A stretch of DNA of 64,000 nt from DT-68 sp965263245 (lineage in GTDB: Bacteria > Bacillota_I > Bacilli_A > Mycoplasmatales > Metamycoplasmataceae), in the NCBI GenBank assembly GCA_965263245.1, contig CBDHHR010001146.1, positions 620,001 to 684,000 on the forward strand, in the 5' to 3' direction. Below the pieces are notes generated by a model, which was given only the letters and a program-made list of their open reading frames with translations, ran no database searches and was not told the DNA's origin. Shown in pieces: positions 10,929 to 22,487 of this stretch. Every line of letters begins with the position of its first letter. The first letter of the stretch is position 1. The translations under genes were made by a program, and so were the position numbers.

Positions 10929-10934
10929 ATTATA
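10929..10934 (-). promoter_or_regulatory. -10 box for cdd-era
   Basis: TATAAT on the minus strand, preceded by a T-rich region with no clear -35, as is usual in mycoplasmas. The predicted transcript starts about 30 nt before the cdd start codon. Confidence 0.6.
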
Positions 10935-11068
10935 CTAAAAAAACCTACTTAAAAAATTAAAGTAATTTTAATAACAACTTCTTTAATTTTTTTACTTTAA
11001 AATTTCGTTAAAACAAAATAATCTCAACACAAGCTTTAATTTTAATCCTAATAATTTTGGTTGTAATC

Positions 11069-11097
11069 AAAAACACAGTGATCATAACTGTTGTTTA
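11069..11097 (-). terminator. Possible terminator after ybeY
   Basis: On the minus strand AAACAACAGT and ACTGTGTTT can pair (one bulge) around TATGATC, followed by a TTTTTG run. It sits about 50 nt past the ybeY stop and upstream of the cdd promoter. The rest of the 10935-11148 gap shows nothing else recognisable. Confidence 0.4.
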
Positions 11098-11148
11098 CTT
11101 AAATATTGTTTAAAGTTAAATCATTTAATACATCAATTTTTTAAAAAA

Positions 11149-11604
11149 CTAAGTATCTTTATTTACCTTTATTTTTTCCATTGTTAAATTTGTTATTTGG
11201 TTCATTTTTTGTGCTTTTAATTTAGTATCATGATCAAAACCTAACAAATGAAGTAATGAATGGGCAAACAAATAACACCATTCTCTTTTGGAACTATGAT
11301 TATTTTTAATGGCTTGTGCTTCTATTGTTTCAAACGAAGCAAAAATGTCACCCAGCAAGTTATAACCAATTTGTTTTTTTAAAACTTTATAATCAGCAGG
11401 AAAAGATAAAACGTCAGTAGGTTCGTTTTTATTTTTGTATTTATTTGCAATTTGTTTAATTTTATCATTATCAACGATTATTAAACTAAGTTCAACATCA
11501 CCACTAATTTTTAAAATTTTTAAAGTTATTTTGACAATTTTTTTAAATATTCTTTTATGTTTAAAACGAAAATTAGTTTGATTTTCAAAATTAATACTTA
11601 TCAT
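11149..11604 (-). CDS. ybeY: Endoribonuclease YbeY (rRNA maturation factor)
   Basis: YbeY is a metal-dependent RNase involved in 16S rRNA 3' processing and ribosome quality control. The 151-residue protein has the conserved NEPTDVLSFP segment and the metal-binding HSLLHLLGFDHD motif, here preceded by FA. No ribosome site precedes the ATG. A TATAAT box (11616-11611) ends 6 nt before it, so the mRNA is probably leaderless. Era and YbeY are common neighbours functionally, both acting on 16S rRNA. Confidence 0.95.
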   Translation of the reverse strand: MISINFENQTNFRFKHKRIFKKIVKITLKILKISGDVELSLIIVDNDKIKQIANKYKNKNEPTDVLSFPADYKVLKKQIGYNLLGDIFASFETIEAQAIKNNHSSKREWCYLFAHSLLHLLGFDHDTKLKAQKMNQITNLTMEKIKVNKDT

Positions 11605-11610
11605 GTTTTA

Positions 11611-11616
11611 ATTATA
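11611..11616 (-). promoter_or_regulatory. -10 box for leaderless ybeY
   Basis: TATAAT on the minus strand, six bases (TAAAAC) before the ATG. The transcription start would fall on or next to the start codon. Confidence 0.5.
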
Positions 11617-11650
11617 TATAAATTAAAAATTTTAATAATTTGTTTAAGTT

Positions 11651-12031
11651 CTAGTAAAATAAAAAATTAAATATTTTTTTAGAACCAATAATTATTTTTG
11701 CGTTCATTTCCACGTTTGGATAAAAGTTTAACTTATCACCCTTAAAGCTAATTTTGAATAAATTTAATGTTTCATCAAAAACAATGTCTTTAACTATTAT
11801 TGTGTAAAAATTATTGTTAAAATTAATTCTAAGTTTTGAATCAACCTTAATGTAATTAATGTTTTCTTTAACATAAATGCTGGTTTGATCAACGTTTTTA
11901 GTATAAAGTTTTACGTTCACAACGTCTTCAACTTCATAATAATAAATAAAAATTAAAAATAACGATGATAAAGCAAAAACAATAAACATTAAAATGAAAA
12001 TTCATTTGGGAATTTTAATTAAACTTTTCAA
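11651..12031 (-). CDS. Minimal HlyD-like exporter accessory protein
   Basis: The 126-residue protein has one N-terminal membrane helix (KWIFILMFIVFALSSLFLIF) and a beta-rich extracellular part ending FYPNVEMNAKIIIGSKKIF. That ending resembles the final strands of HlyD/LcnD membrane fusion proteins, where a PGM..EA.I.TG pattern precedes the C-terminal residues. The lipoyl domain and coiled-coil hairpin of normal HlyD proteins are absent. The best start is TTG at 12031 with a GGGAAAAGG ribosome site, overlapping the exporter gene by 17 bp. An ATG at 11989 would fall inside the helix and remove part of it. The tight overlap argues for a joint role with the C39 exporter. The HlyD assignment is by eye. 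Confidence 0.6.
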
Positions 12032-14033
12032 TGTTAAGCCTTTTCCCGGAAGTTAAATATTTTTTAGAGTGTGATATTTCAATTTTTAAACAACTTTGAA
12101 ATTTATTAATTTTTGCAATTATGAGCGTTAAATTATTTTTATCAACGTTTTCAAATGCTTCATCGAGTAATATTAAAAAATATTTTTTTGTAAATATTTT
12201 TAAAATTGAAACCACTTGTTTTTGACCCGAGGATAAATTGGCAGCGTTATTTTCCATTTTTAAATTTAAATTAATGTTTAAATTTTTTAAAATGTCATTA
12301 AGCTTTAAGTTTATCAAGTTTTTTTGAAAGGTTTTAATGGCGTTTTTATCCAAATTGGTAATGTATTCAAAAATTGTAATGTTGGGAAAATATTCGTTTG
12401 AACTAATGTAAATAACGTTGTCCCGATAAGTGTTTTTAGCGATTAAATTATGGTCAAAATTATTGATTTTTATCTCCCCTTTAAAGTTGCTTAAAAATTT
12501 AATATTTTTCAAAAAAGTAGATTTGCCAGACCCGTTTTTACCCTCGATAATTAAGTTAGTATTTATCTTTAAATCATCAATTTTTAAAATGTTTTTATCA
12601 TAACCAAAAAATACGTTGTTAAACTCTAATTGATTAATTTTTGCAATTTTTATGCCGTCTAAATTTAATTTTTCTTCTTCTAAAAATAAAACGTAATTAA
12701 TTAAATTTATGTTTTTTTTATAAATTGGAAACTCGATTAAAAACGAAGAAAAAGATTCAATTGGTCCTAAAAAATACGAATAAACTGATACAAAAAATAA
12801 TAATGAACCAATTGTTAAATCATTGTTAAATATTAACTTAGAACCAAAGTAAATAATTAATATGGGAATAATGTACGAAAATAAACTTTCGATAAAGTTT
12901 TGAAAATTGGTATAACTCCAAATTTTTCACTCCCTTTTTTTGAGTTTAAAATAATCATTTTTAAACTTGTTGTTTAAAAAAGACGAAACGCTTTGGTCTT
13001 TGAGTTTATTGACCATTTTTGTTAAATCAACAAAGTTTGAAAAAAGGTTTAAGTTTTCTGATAAAAGATCGTCATAATTTTTTGCTAAAACATAATTGAA
13101 AGCAAAACTAAGCATAAAGATAAAACAACCCGAAAATAAAGCTATTGAAAACAGTTTTATCGATATGAACATTAACATTGAAAAGGAAAAAATAAATAAA
13201 ATAGTTTCGTGAAAAACATTAAAAAAACAAGAAGAAATAAACTTACTTATTGGTTCAATTAATCCGATTCTTCTTAAATTATCAGTTGCAGTAATTTTAT
13301 TAATATCACTTAAATTGCAGTTGTTTAACTTTTGAAGATACAAAAAATTAATGTCATAACTAATTCTTAATTCTAATTTTCTTAAAACAAAAGATTTTAC
13401 AAAATTATTAAAAACCCTTAACAAACTTAAAAATATAAAAGAAACGGTGAGGATAAACAATGTTTTTTCAAGTTTTTGCGGAACAATTTTATCAATCACT
13501 ATTTTTGTAAAAAGACTAAAAATAAACATAAATAATAGTGATATTAATATTGAAAAGGTTATAAAAATTAAAATATTATAATTTTTAAATAAATAATTAA
13601 AAGGTTTTGAAGTAACTATTTTTTGTAAATTAAAACTACTCTTTTCGATCGTAAAAACAACGTTTTTAAAAATTTTTTGAAACTCGTTTAAAGTTAGTTT
13701 ATACTTACCTTCAAGAGAATCTCAAACTAAGATTTTATTATTTTTAACTTTAAAAATAACATAATGGTTCATTCCTTGATTTTCAATTAAACCAATAAAA
13801 AATTTTTTCTTTTGTAAAATAATGTTTTCAAAACTAATCTCGTATGCTTCAAGCAAAATACCGTATTTTTTAGCTAATTTAATTAAATTTATGATGTTGA
13901 TTCCGTTTTCACCATAATCAGCTTTTCTTTTTAATTCGTTAATGTTAATTTCGTTTTGAAAAAAATAATCATGCAGTGATCTTATTACTTCAAGTCCACA
14001 GTCTTTAATGTCGTTTTGTTTATTTATTTTCAT
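12015..14033 (-). CDS. C39-peptidase-containing ABC exporter (bacteriocin-type)
   Basis: Such proteins cut double-glycine leaders from a peptide and export it. The 672-residue chain joins three reading-frame pieces across TGA. Residues 1-130 form a C39 peptidase with QNDIKDCG (Cys12), NHYVIF (His90) and WD (Asp105). The middle holds a membrane domain with several hydrophobic helices. The last 200 residues are an ATPase with Walker A GKNGSGKST, signature LSSGQKQ and Walker B FLILLDEA. Related LcnDR3-like genes are known in other mycoplasmas. No leader peptide with a Gly-Gly site is visible nearby, so the substrate is unknown. The start has no clear ribosome site. Confidence 0.9.
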
Positions 14034-14102
14034 ATAAACATATATAAAAAATTAATAAAATAATCTAAAAGAAAACTAATTATTTTAAAATTATTTATAA
14101 AT

Positions 14103-15296
14103 TTAAACTATTTGGTCAGTTACATCTTCGCCGGTCTCAACTAGCTCTACACCAAAGTTTTTAGCAACAATGTTTCCTAAAGTTCCCATTCCCTTGAAAG
14201 TGTTTAACACTTTTGGTTTTTTTAAAAAACTTTTGGAAAAGATTGTGGCTGGAACTGCTTCTCTTGTGTGATCCGAACCTTTAAAAGTAGGATCGTTGCC
14301 GTGATCAGAAGTAATTAGTAATAAATCATCTTTTTTCATGGCGTTAATAAATTTTGCTAATTTAATATCAAATAAATTTAAATTTTTAGCATAACCTTCT
14401 GGGTCTCTACGGTGTCCGTATTTAGCATCAAAATCAACTAAATTAACGAAAATAAATTGGTTTTGGGTTTTTTCCATTGCTAGGTCAATCGTTTTATCCA
14501 TGCCATCACCATCACCGTTTGTTTTAATTTTCTTAGAAATTCCTTGTCCTACAAAAATATCGTTAATTTTTCCGATTGCAATTACTTCAACGTTTTTGTT
14601 TTTAAGACGATCTAAAATCGTTTTTTTTGGTGGTTTAACCGCAAAATCTCTTCTGTTGTGGGTTCTTTGGTATGAACCTTCTTGTCCGATGTAAGGTCTT
14701 ACTATTATTCTTCCTACGTTTCATTTAGGTTTAGAACTACAAATTTCTCTTGCTTTTTTTCCATAATCTCATAATTTATCAATTCCCATTCATTCTTCAT
14801 GACCGCAAATTTGTAAAACTGAATCTCCCGAAGTGTAAACAATAACTGAATTATTGTTTTTTTCTTTGTGTGCAAGTTCAGCAATTATTTTAGTTCCAGA
14901 AGCTGATTTATTTCCCACAATTTCTCTGTCATCAAAAGCAACTTTTAACTTATCTAAAAGCTCTTTTGGAAAACCAGTATCGGTAAAAACAGGAAAAGGA
15001 ATTTCTGTTTTAATTCCCATCATTTCCCAGTGTCCGCTCAAAGTATCTTTAGCATTAGAAATGCTTTCTACTCTCGCCATATAAGCTAATTGTGGTTTAG
15101 TTTTATGTTCCATTCCCTTAATTTTAGCTATATTATTAATTCCTAATTTTTTTCACGTTGGTATTTTTAACATGTCAGTTTGAGAAACACTATACAAAGT
15201 ATTTGCTCCTTGGTCACCAAATTCTTTACTTCTTGGTTCATAACCAATCCCTAAAGAATCAGTTATAATCATAAAAACTCTATTATATTTTTTCAT
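14103..15296 (-). CDS. deoB: Phosphopentomutase
   Basis: DeoB interconverts (deoxy)ribose 1-phosphate and 5-phosphate, linking nucleoside phosphorolysis to sugar catabolism. The 397-residue protein starts MKKYNRVFMIITDSLGIG, where the Asp is the metal ligand, followed by FGDQGANTL. Near the C-terminus are FVNLVDFDAKYGHRRDPEGY and ITSDHGNDPT with HTREAVP, all alkaline phosphatase superfamily metal-site landmarks. It partners with deoC at 51549. A TATAAT box ends 8 nt before ATG, so the transcript may be nearly leaderless, although a weak GGTAAG could act as a ribosome site. Confidence 0.96.
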
Positions 15297-15330
15297 ACTT
15301 ACCAATTATAGAAAAAATTAATTAAATAAA

Positions 15331-16158
15331 TTATTTTTTAATTAATTTTCTTGAAAGACTCTTTTTAGGTTCAAATTTTTCATTAAGGTATTCAATAAAG
15401 CTTTTAGGTTGGTTTTTAATTATGTTATGTAATGATAAATGGAAGATATCAACTTTTTTTTGAAGTTTTTTAACAACGTATTTTTCAAAAAGTTTTGGGT
15501 TAATGATTTTATCTAACTTCCCGATTAAATAATGTGTTTTTTTATTTTTATTGCACAAAATAAAATTATTATCTAAAGTTTGGAGCATAAATTTTTCCGA
15601 AAGAATTTCGTCTTTTAAAATTTTGTTAAAAACTGAATTTTCGTTTAAAAAAACTGAAAGAAATGATTTATCAAGTTTATCTGCAAGAATTTTGGCAAAA
15701 GAAGATTTTTTAAAATTATTTAAATTTTTATTTTCTGAAAAAACTATTTTTTTTAATAATTTATACTTTGAATCATTAACCATCGAAGGGTTAAGCGGTG
15801 CAACAAAAAATATTTCTTTAACTTTTTTATTATCGTGTAAAAACGAAGCAATTGCTCCGCCTAGCGAATGACCTAAAACAATGAGTTTTTTCTTTTTGAC
15901 GTGTTTTTTAATAAATTCACTAATTATTTGGTTATAAAGACTCATGTCTATCATTTTTTTGCTCGGACAGTATTTTGAACCAGGAAGGTTTAACGCTACA
16001 ACGTTAAAATTTTTCTTGTAAGGAATAATGTTTTTCATAAAGTCAGTTGAAGAGTTAAAACCATGAATAAAAAAAATTGTTTTTTTACTGTTGTTATTTT
16101 CTTCATAATATTTTAATTTAAAACCTAAAATTTTTATTTCTTTTAATAATTCATCCAT
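15331..16158 (-). CDS. Alpha/beta-fold hydrolase (esterase/lipase-like)
   Basis: The 275-residue protein has the oxyanion motif FFIHGFNSS near residue 30 and the nucleophile elbow LGHSLGGAIAS. A late His in FHLSLHNI probably completes the triad. No signal peptide is visible, so it is probably cytoplasmic. The substrate is unknown; mycoplasma homologues are annotated as esterases or lipases. An AAGGAGTG ribosome site lies upstream. It follows the small membrane ORF directly and is part of an nrnA-small ORF-hydrolase row. Confidence 0.88.
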   Translation of the reverse strand: MDELLKEIKILGFKLKYYEENNNSKKTIFFIHGFNSSTDFMKNIIPYKKNFNVVALNLPGSKYCPSKKMIDMSLYNQIISEFIKKHVKKKKLIVLGHSLGGAIASFLHDNKKVKEIFFVAPLNPSMVNDSKYKLLKKIVFSENKNLNNFKKSSFAKILADKLDKSFLSVFLNENSVFNKILKDEILSEKFMLQTLDNNFILCNKNKKTHYLIGKLDKIINPKLFEKYVVKKLQKKVDIFHLSLHNIIKNQPKSFIEYLNEKFEPKKSLSRKLIKK

Positions 16159-16287
16159 TTACAACACTCCTTCATAAACTAAAACTGATAAAATCAATCC
16201 TAAAATAATTAAAAATAATTGTAAAGTTAAAATTATTATAATAATTTTTTTTTGATTATTATTGAGTTTTATTCGTTGTTTTTTCAT
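16159..16287 (-). CDS. Small single-pass membrane protein (42 aa)
   Basis: The frame reads MKKQRIKLNNNQKK, then a strongly hydrophobic stretch of about 24 residues rich in Ile and Leu, and ends YEGVL. Its start lies one base after the nrnA stop and its stop abuts the start of the hydrolase gene, which is the packing expected of a real operon member. I do not recognise a family. A basic cytoplasmic head with one helix is all that can be inferred. Confidence 0.55.
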   Translation of the reverse strand: MKKQRIKLNNNQKKIIIIILTLQLFLIILGLILSVLVYEGVL

Positions 16288-16288
16288 T

Positions 16289-17278
16289 TTATTTACCACT
16301 GTTTTTAATGTATTTTGAAACCGTATTTTGGACTTCTTTAATTACCTTATTAGCAAGTTTTCAATCTAATTTTAACTTAATCCCAGCTGCTCTTTGGTGA
16401 CCACCACCCCCAAATTTTTGGGCTATTTTATTAACATCACAACCGTTTGATCTTAACGAAACATGAATCATTTTTTCTTTTTTATCCTCTCTTAAAAAAA
16501 TTCATACTTCCACGTTTTCAATGTTTCCGATGATGTTTATTTTTTTAAAGTTTGCTAAACTTAATTTTAATTTTTTAATATCTTCTTCTTTTAATTTAAA
16601 ATAAGAAACGTTTTTTTCGATTTTTAAATTATTTAAAACAAACTTTTGAAACTCAAGATCTTTTTTAGTTCTTTTTCTGAGGTTTTTATAAAGGTTGTCA
16701 ATTGTTTCTCTTTTAATGTGTAAAAGAAGAGACTTTGCTACTTCTAAAGGTCTTATGTCGTTTAAAGTATACATAAAGTTAAACGTGTCAGTTAAAATTC
16801 CGAATAAAAGCAAAATAGCAATTTCGTCATTAAATTTAACTTTAAGTTTTTTGGCAATCATGTAAGCCTGAATTGATGAAGCTCCTAGATCACTGTCTTT
16901 CATAAAAACATCAACGTCAAAATTGACATCGTTTTGGTGGTGGTCAAAACAAATCTTTTGACCAGCTTTAATAAACTCTTCGTGTTTATAAATTCTTTTA
17001 AGAATTGATGAATCACCAATAACTGCTGTTCAAGTTTTATCAATTGAATCAATTGCATCACTAAAATCATTTATTATGTAAGAAAAATTTTCTTTGATAG
17101 TTTTTTTATCAGCGACTCATTTAATTGTTTTATTTGGAAATTTTTGTTGAATTGCTTTCATTAATCCGTAAGAACAACTTAAAGAATCACCATCGGGTAA
17201 AACGTGATGGAAAAAAACAATTTTGTCTGATTTTTTAATTAATTTTAATATTTTTTGTAAATTTTTATTTTTAAACAT
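16289..17278 (-). CDS. nrnA: DHH/DHHA1 phosphoesterase, NrnA-like oligoribonuclease
   Basis: Family members degrade 2-5 nt nano-RNA and dephosphorylate pAp. The 329-residue protein has the DHH domain landmarks HHVLPDGDSL, a GDSS segment and CFDHHQND, and a C-terminal DHHA1 domain with GGGGHQRAAG. The piece is continuous only with TGA as Trp. The start is set by AGTAGG 6-7 nt upstream and a TATAAT box at 17304-17299. Mycoplasma genomes usually carry more than one DHH paralogue, so the exact substrate (nano-RNA, pAp or c-di-AMP breakdown) is uncertain. Confidence 0.88.
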
Positions 17279-17298
17279 TTTTTACCTACTCAAAAATA

Positions 17299-17304
17299 AT
17301 TATA
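17299..17304 (-). promoter_or_regulatory. -10 box for nrnA row
   Basis: TATAAT on the minus strand, 20 nt before the nrnA ATG and preceded by A/T-rich sequence without a clear -35. Confidence 0.5.
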
Positions 17305-17391
17305 AAGAATTTTTAATTAATTTAAATACATTAAACATTAATAATTTATAACTTTAAATATTTTAAATTTTTAATTTTTAAAAAACGTTTA

Positions 17392-19911
17392 TTAAATTTT
17401 TTTTAAGATGTCATCAATCGAAATTTTTGTTGGTTTAACTGGTGTTTTTTTAGGTACTTCTTTAACCTCTTCAAATAATTTTGAGTCTTTATGAATTCTA
17501 TTAAAAGAGAGTATACTTCCGTCAACAACGTTTTTTATGGAATTAATAATCGAAAATCCTTCGTTTATTGTTGTGATAAGAACCTCTTTAAACTGAAACG
17601 TTTTTAGTTCGTTGTTTTTATTTATAAATTTAATTAAAATGTTTGGTTTAACTATTTTTGCATCAATAACAATGTGTGGTCTTGATTTTATGGCGGGAAA
17701 AATAAAATTACCTTCAGTGTCTCTTAAACTAGAATTTATGTTTTTGGCCTTAATTCTTTTTGCTCCACCTCTTTTTGAAATCATTCCGATAACATCTTCT
17801 TCATTTGCTAAAACCATTGCTGAAACATAAGTTTTTTTTGGTAGTATGATACCTTTCATACCTTTTGATTTTAAACTTTGAACGTTGATTTTGTTTTGGT
17901 TGTATTTAACTGCTTTTCCTTTGTTGGTAATAACTATTAAGTTTTTGTTTTTGGTCGAAGGCTTAACAGCAACTAGCTCATCATTAGGATCAAGTTTAAT
18001 TGCAATTAAAGATTTTTTAAATCTTGAAACTTCAAAATCTTTTAATTTTACCCTTTTAACTTTTCCGTTTTTTGTTACAAGTACCAAGTTAATTTTTAAA
18101 GAAAAATCATTTACCGAAATTGCGTCAATAATTTCTTCATCAACACCAATGTTTACAAAATCATTTATGTGTTTACCGATTTCTTTCCATTTATTATCAT
18201 CAATTTTATGAACCGGAATGGTCAAAAAATTACCTTTTGAAGTAAATATCAACAACTTATCAGATGTGTTTACCTTGTGAAAATAAACTATTTTATCTTC
18301 TTCTTTAAGACTGTATTTATAAATTTTATTAAATTCGTAAGACCTGTTTGAAATTCTTTTTAAATAACCTTTTTTGGAAAGGCCAATTCAAACATCTTCG
18401 TGTTTAATAAGTTCATTCATATTAACTTCAATTTTTTCAATTTCACTGGTAATTAAAGTTTTTCTTTTTGACCCGTATTTTTTCTTTAAGTTTCTTAGTA
18501 ACAAAATTAAATGATTATTAAATTCATTCTCGTTGTTTAAAAGTTTATTAGCTTTTTCAATTTTAATAACTAATTCTTTTTTTTCGTTTAAATAAATATT
18601 TTGGTCAGTTTTTGAAAGTCGGTAAAGCTTTAAATCTGCAATGGCGTTTGCCTGAATTTTTGTAAAAGAAAAATCTTCCATTAATTTTTTAATAACTCCT
18701 TGTTTAGAACCTTCAGCGTTTCGAATTGCATCAATAATTTTTTTAGTATTTTGTGAAACTTTAATTAAACCTTCGATAATTTCTAATTTATTTTTATTTT
18801 TCGAAAGATCGTATTCTATCGAAGAAATTTGAACTTCTTTTTGGTGTTTAATATAAGCATCTATTAACTCTGAAAGCGAAAGAAGTTTTGGCATTCTGTT
18901 TACAATACCAATGTTGTTGTAATTAAAATAAATTTGCATATCAGTTTTTGATAAAAGGTAATTTAAAATTGGTTTTACAACTGTTTTAGGATTTAATTCT
19001 ATTTTGATAGAAATACCATTTCGGTCTGTTTCATCGCTAACGTTTTTTATTCCTGAAACTAAGTTGTTAAATCTTTTTTCATCAATTTCTCTAACAAGTT
19101 TTGATTTAATAACACCAAACGGAATTTCGGTTATTTCAATATAAGGACTAGTTTTAGAATCATTAACTTTATACTTTGAACGAATTATAATTTTTCCTTT
19201 TCCGCTAGAAAAAGCATCAACGATTCCCTTTTGTCCCTGAATTTCACCACCGGTGGGAAAATCAGGACCTTTTACGTATTTTAAGAGCGTTTCTAACCTT
19301 GCGTTTGGTGATTTTATTTTACAAATTATTGCGTCAATAATTTCGTTTAAATTGTGCGGAGGCATTTCGGTTGCATAACCTGAAGCAATACCTTTTGAAC
19401 CGTTTAGCAGTAAATTAGGAACCAGTGCCGGAAGGACTGTTGGTTCTTTTTCTGAATCATCAAAATTTGGTGCAAAGTTAACGGTGTTTTTTTTAATACC
19501 GATTAAAAGTTCTTTGGTAATTTTAGAAAGACGGGTTTCTGTATAACGCATTGCAGCTGCTGGATCATCGTCAATTGAACCTTTATTTCCGTGCATTTCG
19601 ATTAATGGTTCGTTCATTTTCCACTCTTGACTCATACGAACCATAGCTTCATAAATTGATGAATCACCGTGCGGATGGTATTTACCAATTACTTCACCAA
19701 CAATACGAGCTGATTTTTTAAATGCTTTTTCGTTAAAAAGTCCCAGTTCGTTCATTGCGTAAATAATTCTTCTTTGAACTGGTTTAAGTCCGTCCCTAAC
19801 ATCTGGAAGTGCTCTTCCTTGAATAATATATTTTGAATAACGTCCAAAACGATCAGACATTATTTCTTCTAATGACTGATTTAAAATGTTTAAATCTTTT
19901 TTAACATTCAT
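17392..19911 (-). CDS. parC: DNA topoisomerase IV subunit A
   Basis: ParC is the DNA-cutting subunit of topoisomerase IV, which unlinks daughter chromosomes. Catalytic Tyr123 sits in AAAMRYTETRL. The GNKGSIDDDPAAAMRY context, with GNKGS rather than the GNFGS of GyrA, favours ParC. The quinolone region HPHGDSSIYEAM is at residues 79-90. The C-terminal third has the repeated blades of the beta-pinwheel (for example FTSKGN, VTKNGKVKR, ITNKGKAVK). The 839 residues are the usual length. parE, normally adjacent, is not in the window; valS lies upstream instead. An AAGGAG ribosome site precedes ATG, and TGATATATT at about 19940 may be an extended -10. Confidence 0.95.
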
Positions 19912-19980
19912 ATATTATTTCTCCTTATTAAAATATATCACTTCGTTAGGTTAATTTTATTAAACAACATATTTTTTTAT

Positions 19981-22440
19981 TTATTTTTTCTTGATTTCTT
20001 TTAGTTCTTTTTTAAATTTTTTAAGTTTTTTGAACTCTTCTTTGATTTTACTTTTAGGAGCTTTGGAAATAAAATTTTGATTTTTTAACATGTCCGAAGC
20101 TCTTTTAATTTCACTTTTTAAAAACCTTATTTGGTTTTGAATTCTTTTTGTTTCTCTAAGTTTTAATTCTTGTGAAATTTCTATATAAATGACATTATCG
20201 TTTAACGGAATTTTAGCACCATGGTTTTTTTTAATTTCAGAATTAGAAATTTTATTAATCATTTTAACAATTTCATCATCTAAATTATTTTGACTATAAT
20301 AGTGGATTTTTTTTGCATTGGAAATGTGGTTTTTTTCTCTAAACTTTCTGATAATTTTAGTTATTGCAATAACTTTATCAATGTAATCATTACTTTTGAT
20401 TTTGCTAATTGAAGGTCAAGTGTTTTCCAATATTTCTTCATTGTTTATCAATTGAAAAAGATGGTCACTTAAAAACGGAATAAAAGGGTGAATGATAATT
20501 AACAATTTTTTAAGAGTTTTTAAAGCAAAGCTTTTATTAGGGTTTGATTTTGAAAATTCAATGTATCAAGATGAAAAATCTTCCGTAACAAATTTAGTAA
20601 TTTCTTTGCCGATGATTGTAAATTCGTATAATTTCATTTTGTTTTCAATAATTTTTTTAAGGTTTAATAACTTGTTATTAATCCATTTATCGGCGTTAGT
20701 CATTTTTTTTGAATCAGTTGTTAAATTTAAAATATACCTTGAAATATTTCAAATTTTATTATTAAAGTTTCACGCTGATTTTATTTTTTTGTGTGAAAAT
20801 CTAACATCTTGCCCCGGGGTTGAATTTGTAAGTAAAAAAAATCTTAAAGCATCAGAACCATATTTTTCAATCACGTCCATTGGATCAATTCCGTTACCGA
20901 GTGATTTAGACATTTTTCTTCCTTTTTCATCACGAATAAGACCGTGAATTAAAACCTCTTTAAATGGTATTTTTTCCATAACATAAAGTGATTGAAAATA
21001 CATTCTTGCCACTCAAAAAAAGATAATATCATATCCTGTAACCAATAAAGAAGTTGGAAAATATTTTTTAAACTTAGTTTTTTTAGGTAAACCCAAAAAA
21101 GAAAACGGAGCAAGTGCAGAGGAAAATCATGTATCTAAAACGTCTTCTTCTTGTTTTCAATCTTTGCCAGGAGAGTTTTTTTGCACTTTAATTTTATCAT
21201 CTTTGTACCACGCAGGAATTCTGTGACCTCATCAAAGTTGACGCGAAATACACCAATCTTTTACCTCGTTCATTCATTTTATTAACGTACTTTCAAATCT
21301 TTTTGGATAAAAATTAACTTTATTTTTGCTGTTTAAATTATCAATTATTTTTTTAGCAAGTGGTTTCATTTTAACAAATCATTGTGGCTGAACTAAAATT
21401 TCAATAGGTCAATTTGACCTTTGGGAAAACCCGACTGAAGAAACAAAGTTTTCAATTTTTAAAATTCTTCCTGATTTTTTTAGTTTTTTAGCAATTAATT
21501 CTCTGGCTTCTACTCTGTCTTTACCACTAAATTCACCGCATAAATTATTTAATTTACCATTTTTGTCAATTGTTTCAACCACGGGTAAATTATTAACGGT
21601 TAAAATTTCAAAATCTATTTCTGAATGTGCTGAAACTTTCATTGCTCCGGTTCCTTTTTTAACATCAACATATGCGCTTGCAATAATTGGTAATTCTTTA
21701 TTATTTAAAGGGTGAATGGCCGTTTTTCCTATTAAACGTTTTTTCTTTTTATCATTGGGGTTTACGGCAATTGCAACATCAGAATAAAGCGTTTCTGTTC
21801 TTACCGTTGCAATAGTAAGATATCCACCATCTTTTAAATCATATTTAATGTGATACATTTTTTGGTTAACGTTTTTTGTAATAACTTCAATGTTTGAAAG
21901 AACAGTTTTAAGCTTTGGATCTCAGTTTATAGCTCTTTTACCTTTATAAATTAACTTATCTTCATACATTTTAATAAATGTATCTTGAACAATATTAATA
22001 AGGTTATCATCAAGGGTAAATTTTTCATTATTATAATCAAGAGCAAGACCAAGTTTTCCCCACTGTTTTCTAATGCTTAAAGCGTATTCATCTTTTCAAT
22101 TTCACGTTTTTTCAAGAAACTTTTCTCTACCTAAATCATTTTTATTAATGTTTTCTTTAGCAAGTCTTTCTTCTACTTTAACTTGCGTGGCAATTCCGGC
22201 ATGATCCATTCCTGGTACTCACATTACATCTTTATCTTTAAATTTTTGGTATCTAATTATTGTATCTTGAATATAGCTGTCTCAAGCATGTCCAAGATGA
22301 AGTTTACCGGTAATATTTGGTGGTGGTAAAATAATTGAAAAAGGTTCTTTATTTTGATCATGATTCAAGAAAAATTTTTTTTGAATTCATTTTTGATTTT
22401 TGTTTTTTTCAACTTCTAAATGGTCATATTTTTTATTCAT
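19981..22440 (-). CDS. valS: Valine--tRNA ligase
   Basis: ValS charges tRNA-Val. The 819-residue class I synthetase is assembled across many TGA codons. It has PPPNITGKLHLGHAWD with the HIGH-type motif at about 47-51, WVPGMDHAGIATQ, the editing domain (TVRTETLYSDVAIAVNP) and KMSKS at about 509-513. The C-terminus is a Lys-rich coiled coil, as in other ValS proteins. A GAGGAA ribosome site lies upstream. The 5' leader contains a pronounced hairpin (22488-22527). Confidence 0.96.
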
Positions 22441-22487
22441 TTTTTTATTCCTCAAATATTAAAATTATTATTTAGAAAAATAATTTA

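Noticed and set aside
12015..14033. Apparent frameshifted or broken ABC transporter pieces
   Set aside because: All pieces share one frame and are separated only by TGA, which encodes Trp here. The gene is intact.
17392..19911. GyrA instead of ParC
   Set aside because: The GNKGS sequence before the active Tyr and the absence of the GyrA-box (QRRGGKG) favour ParC, although parE is not adjacent.
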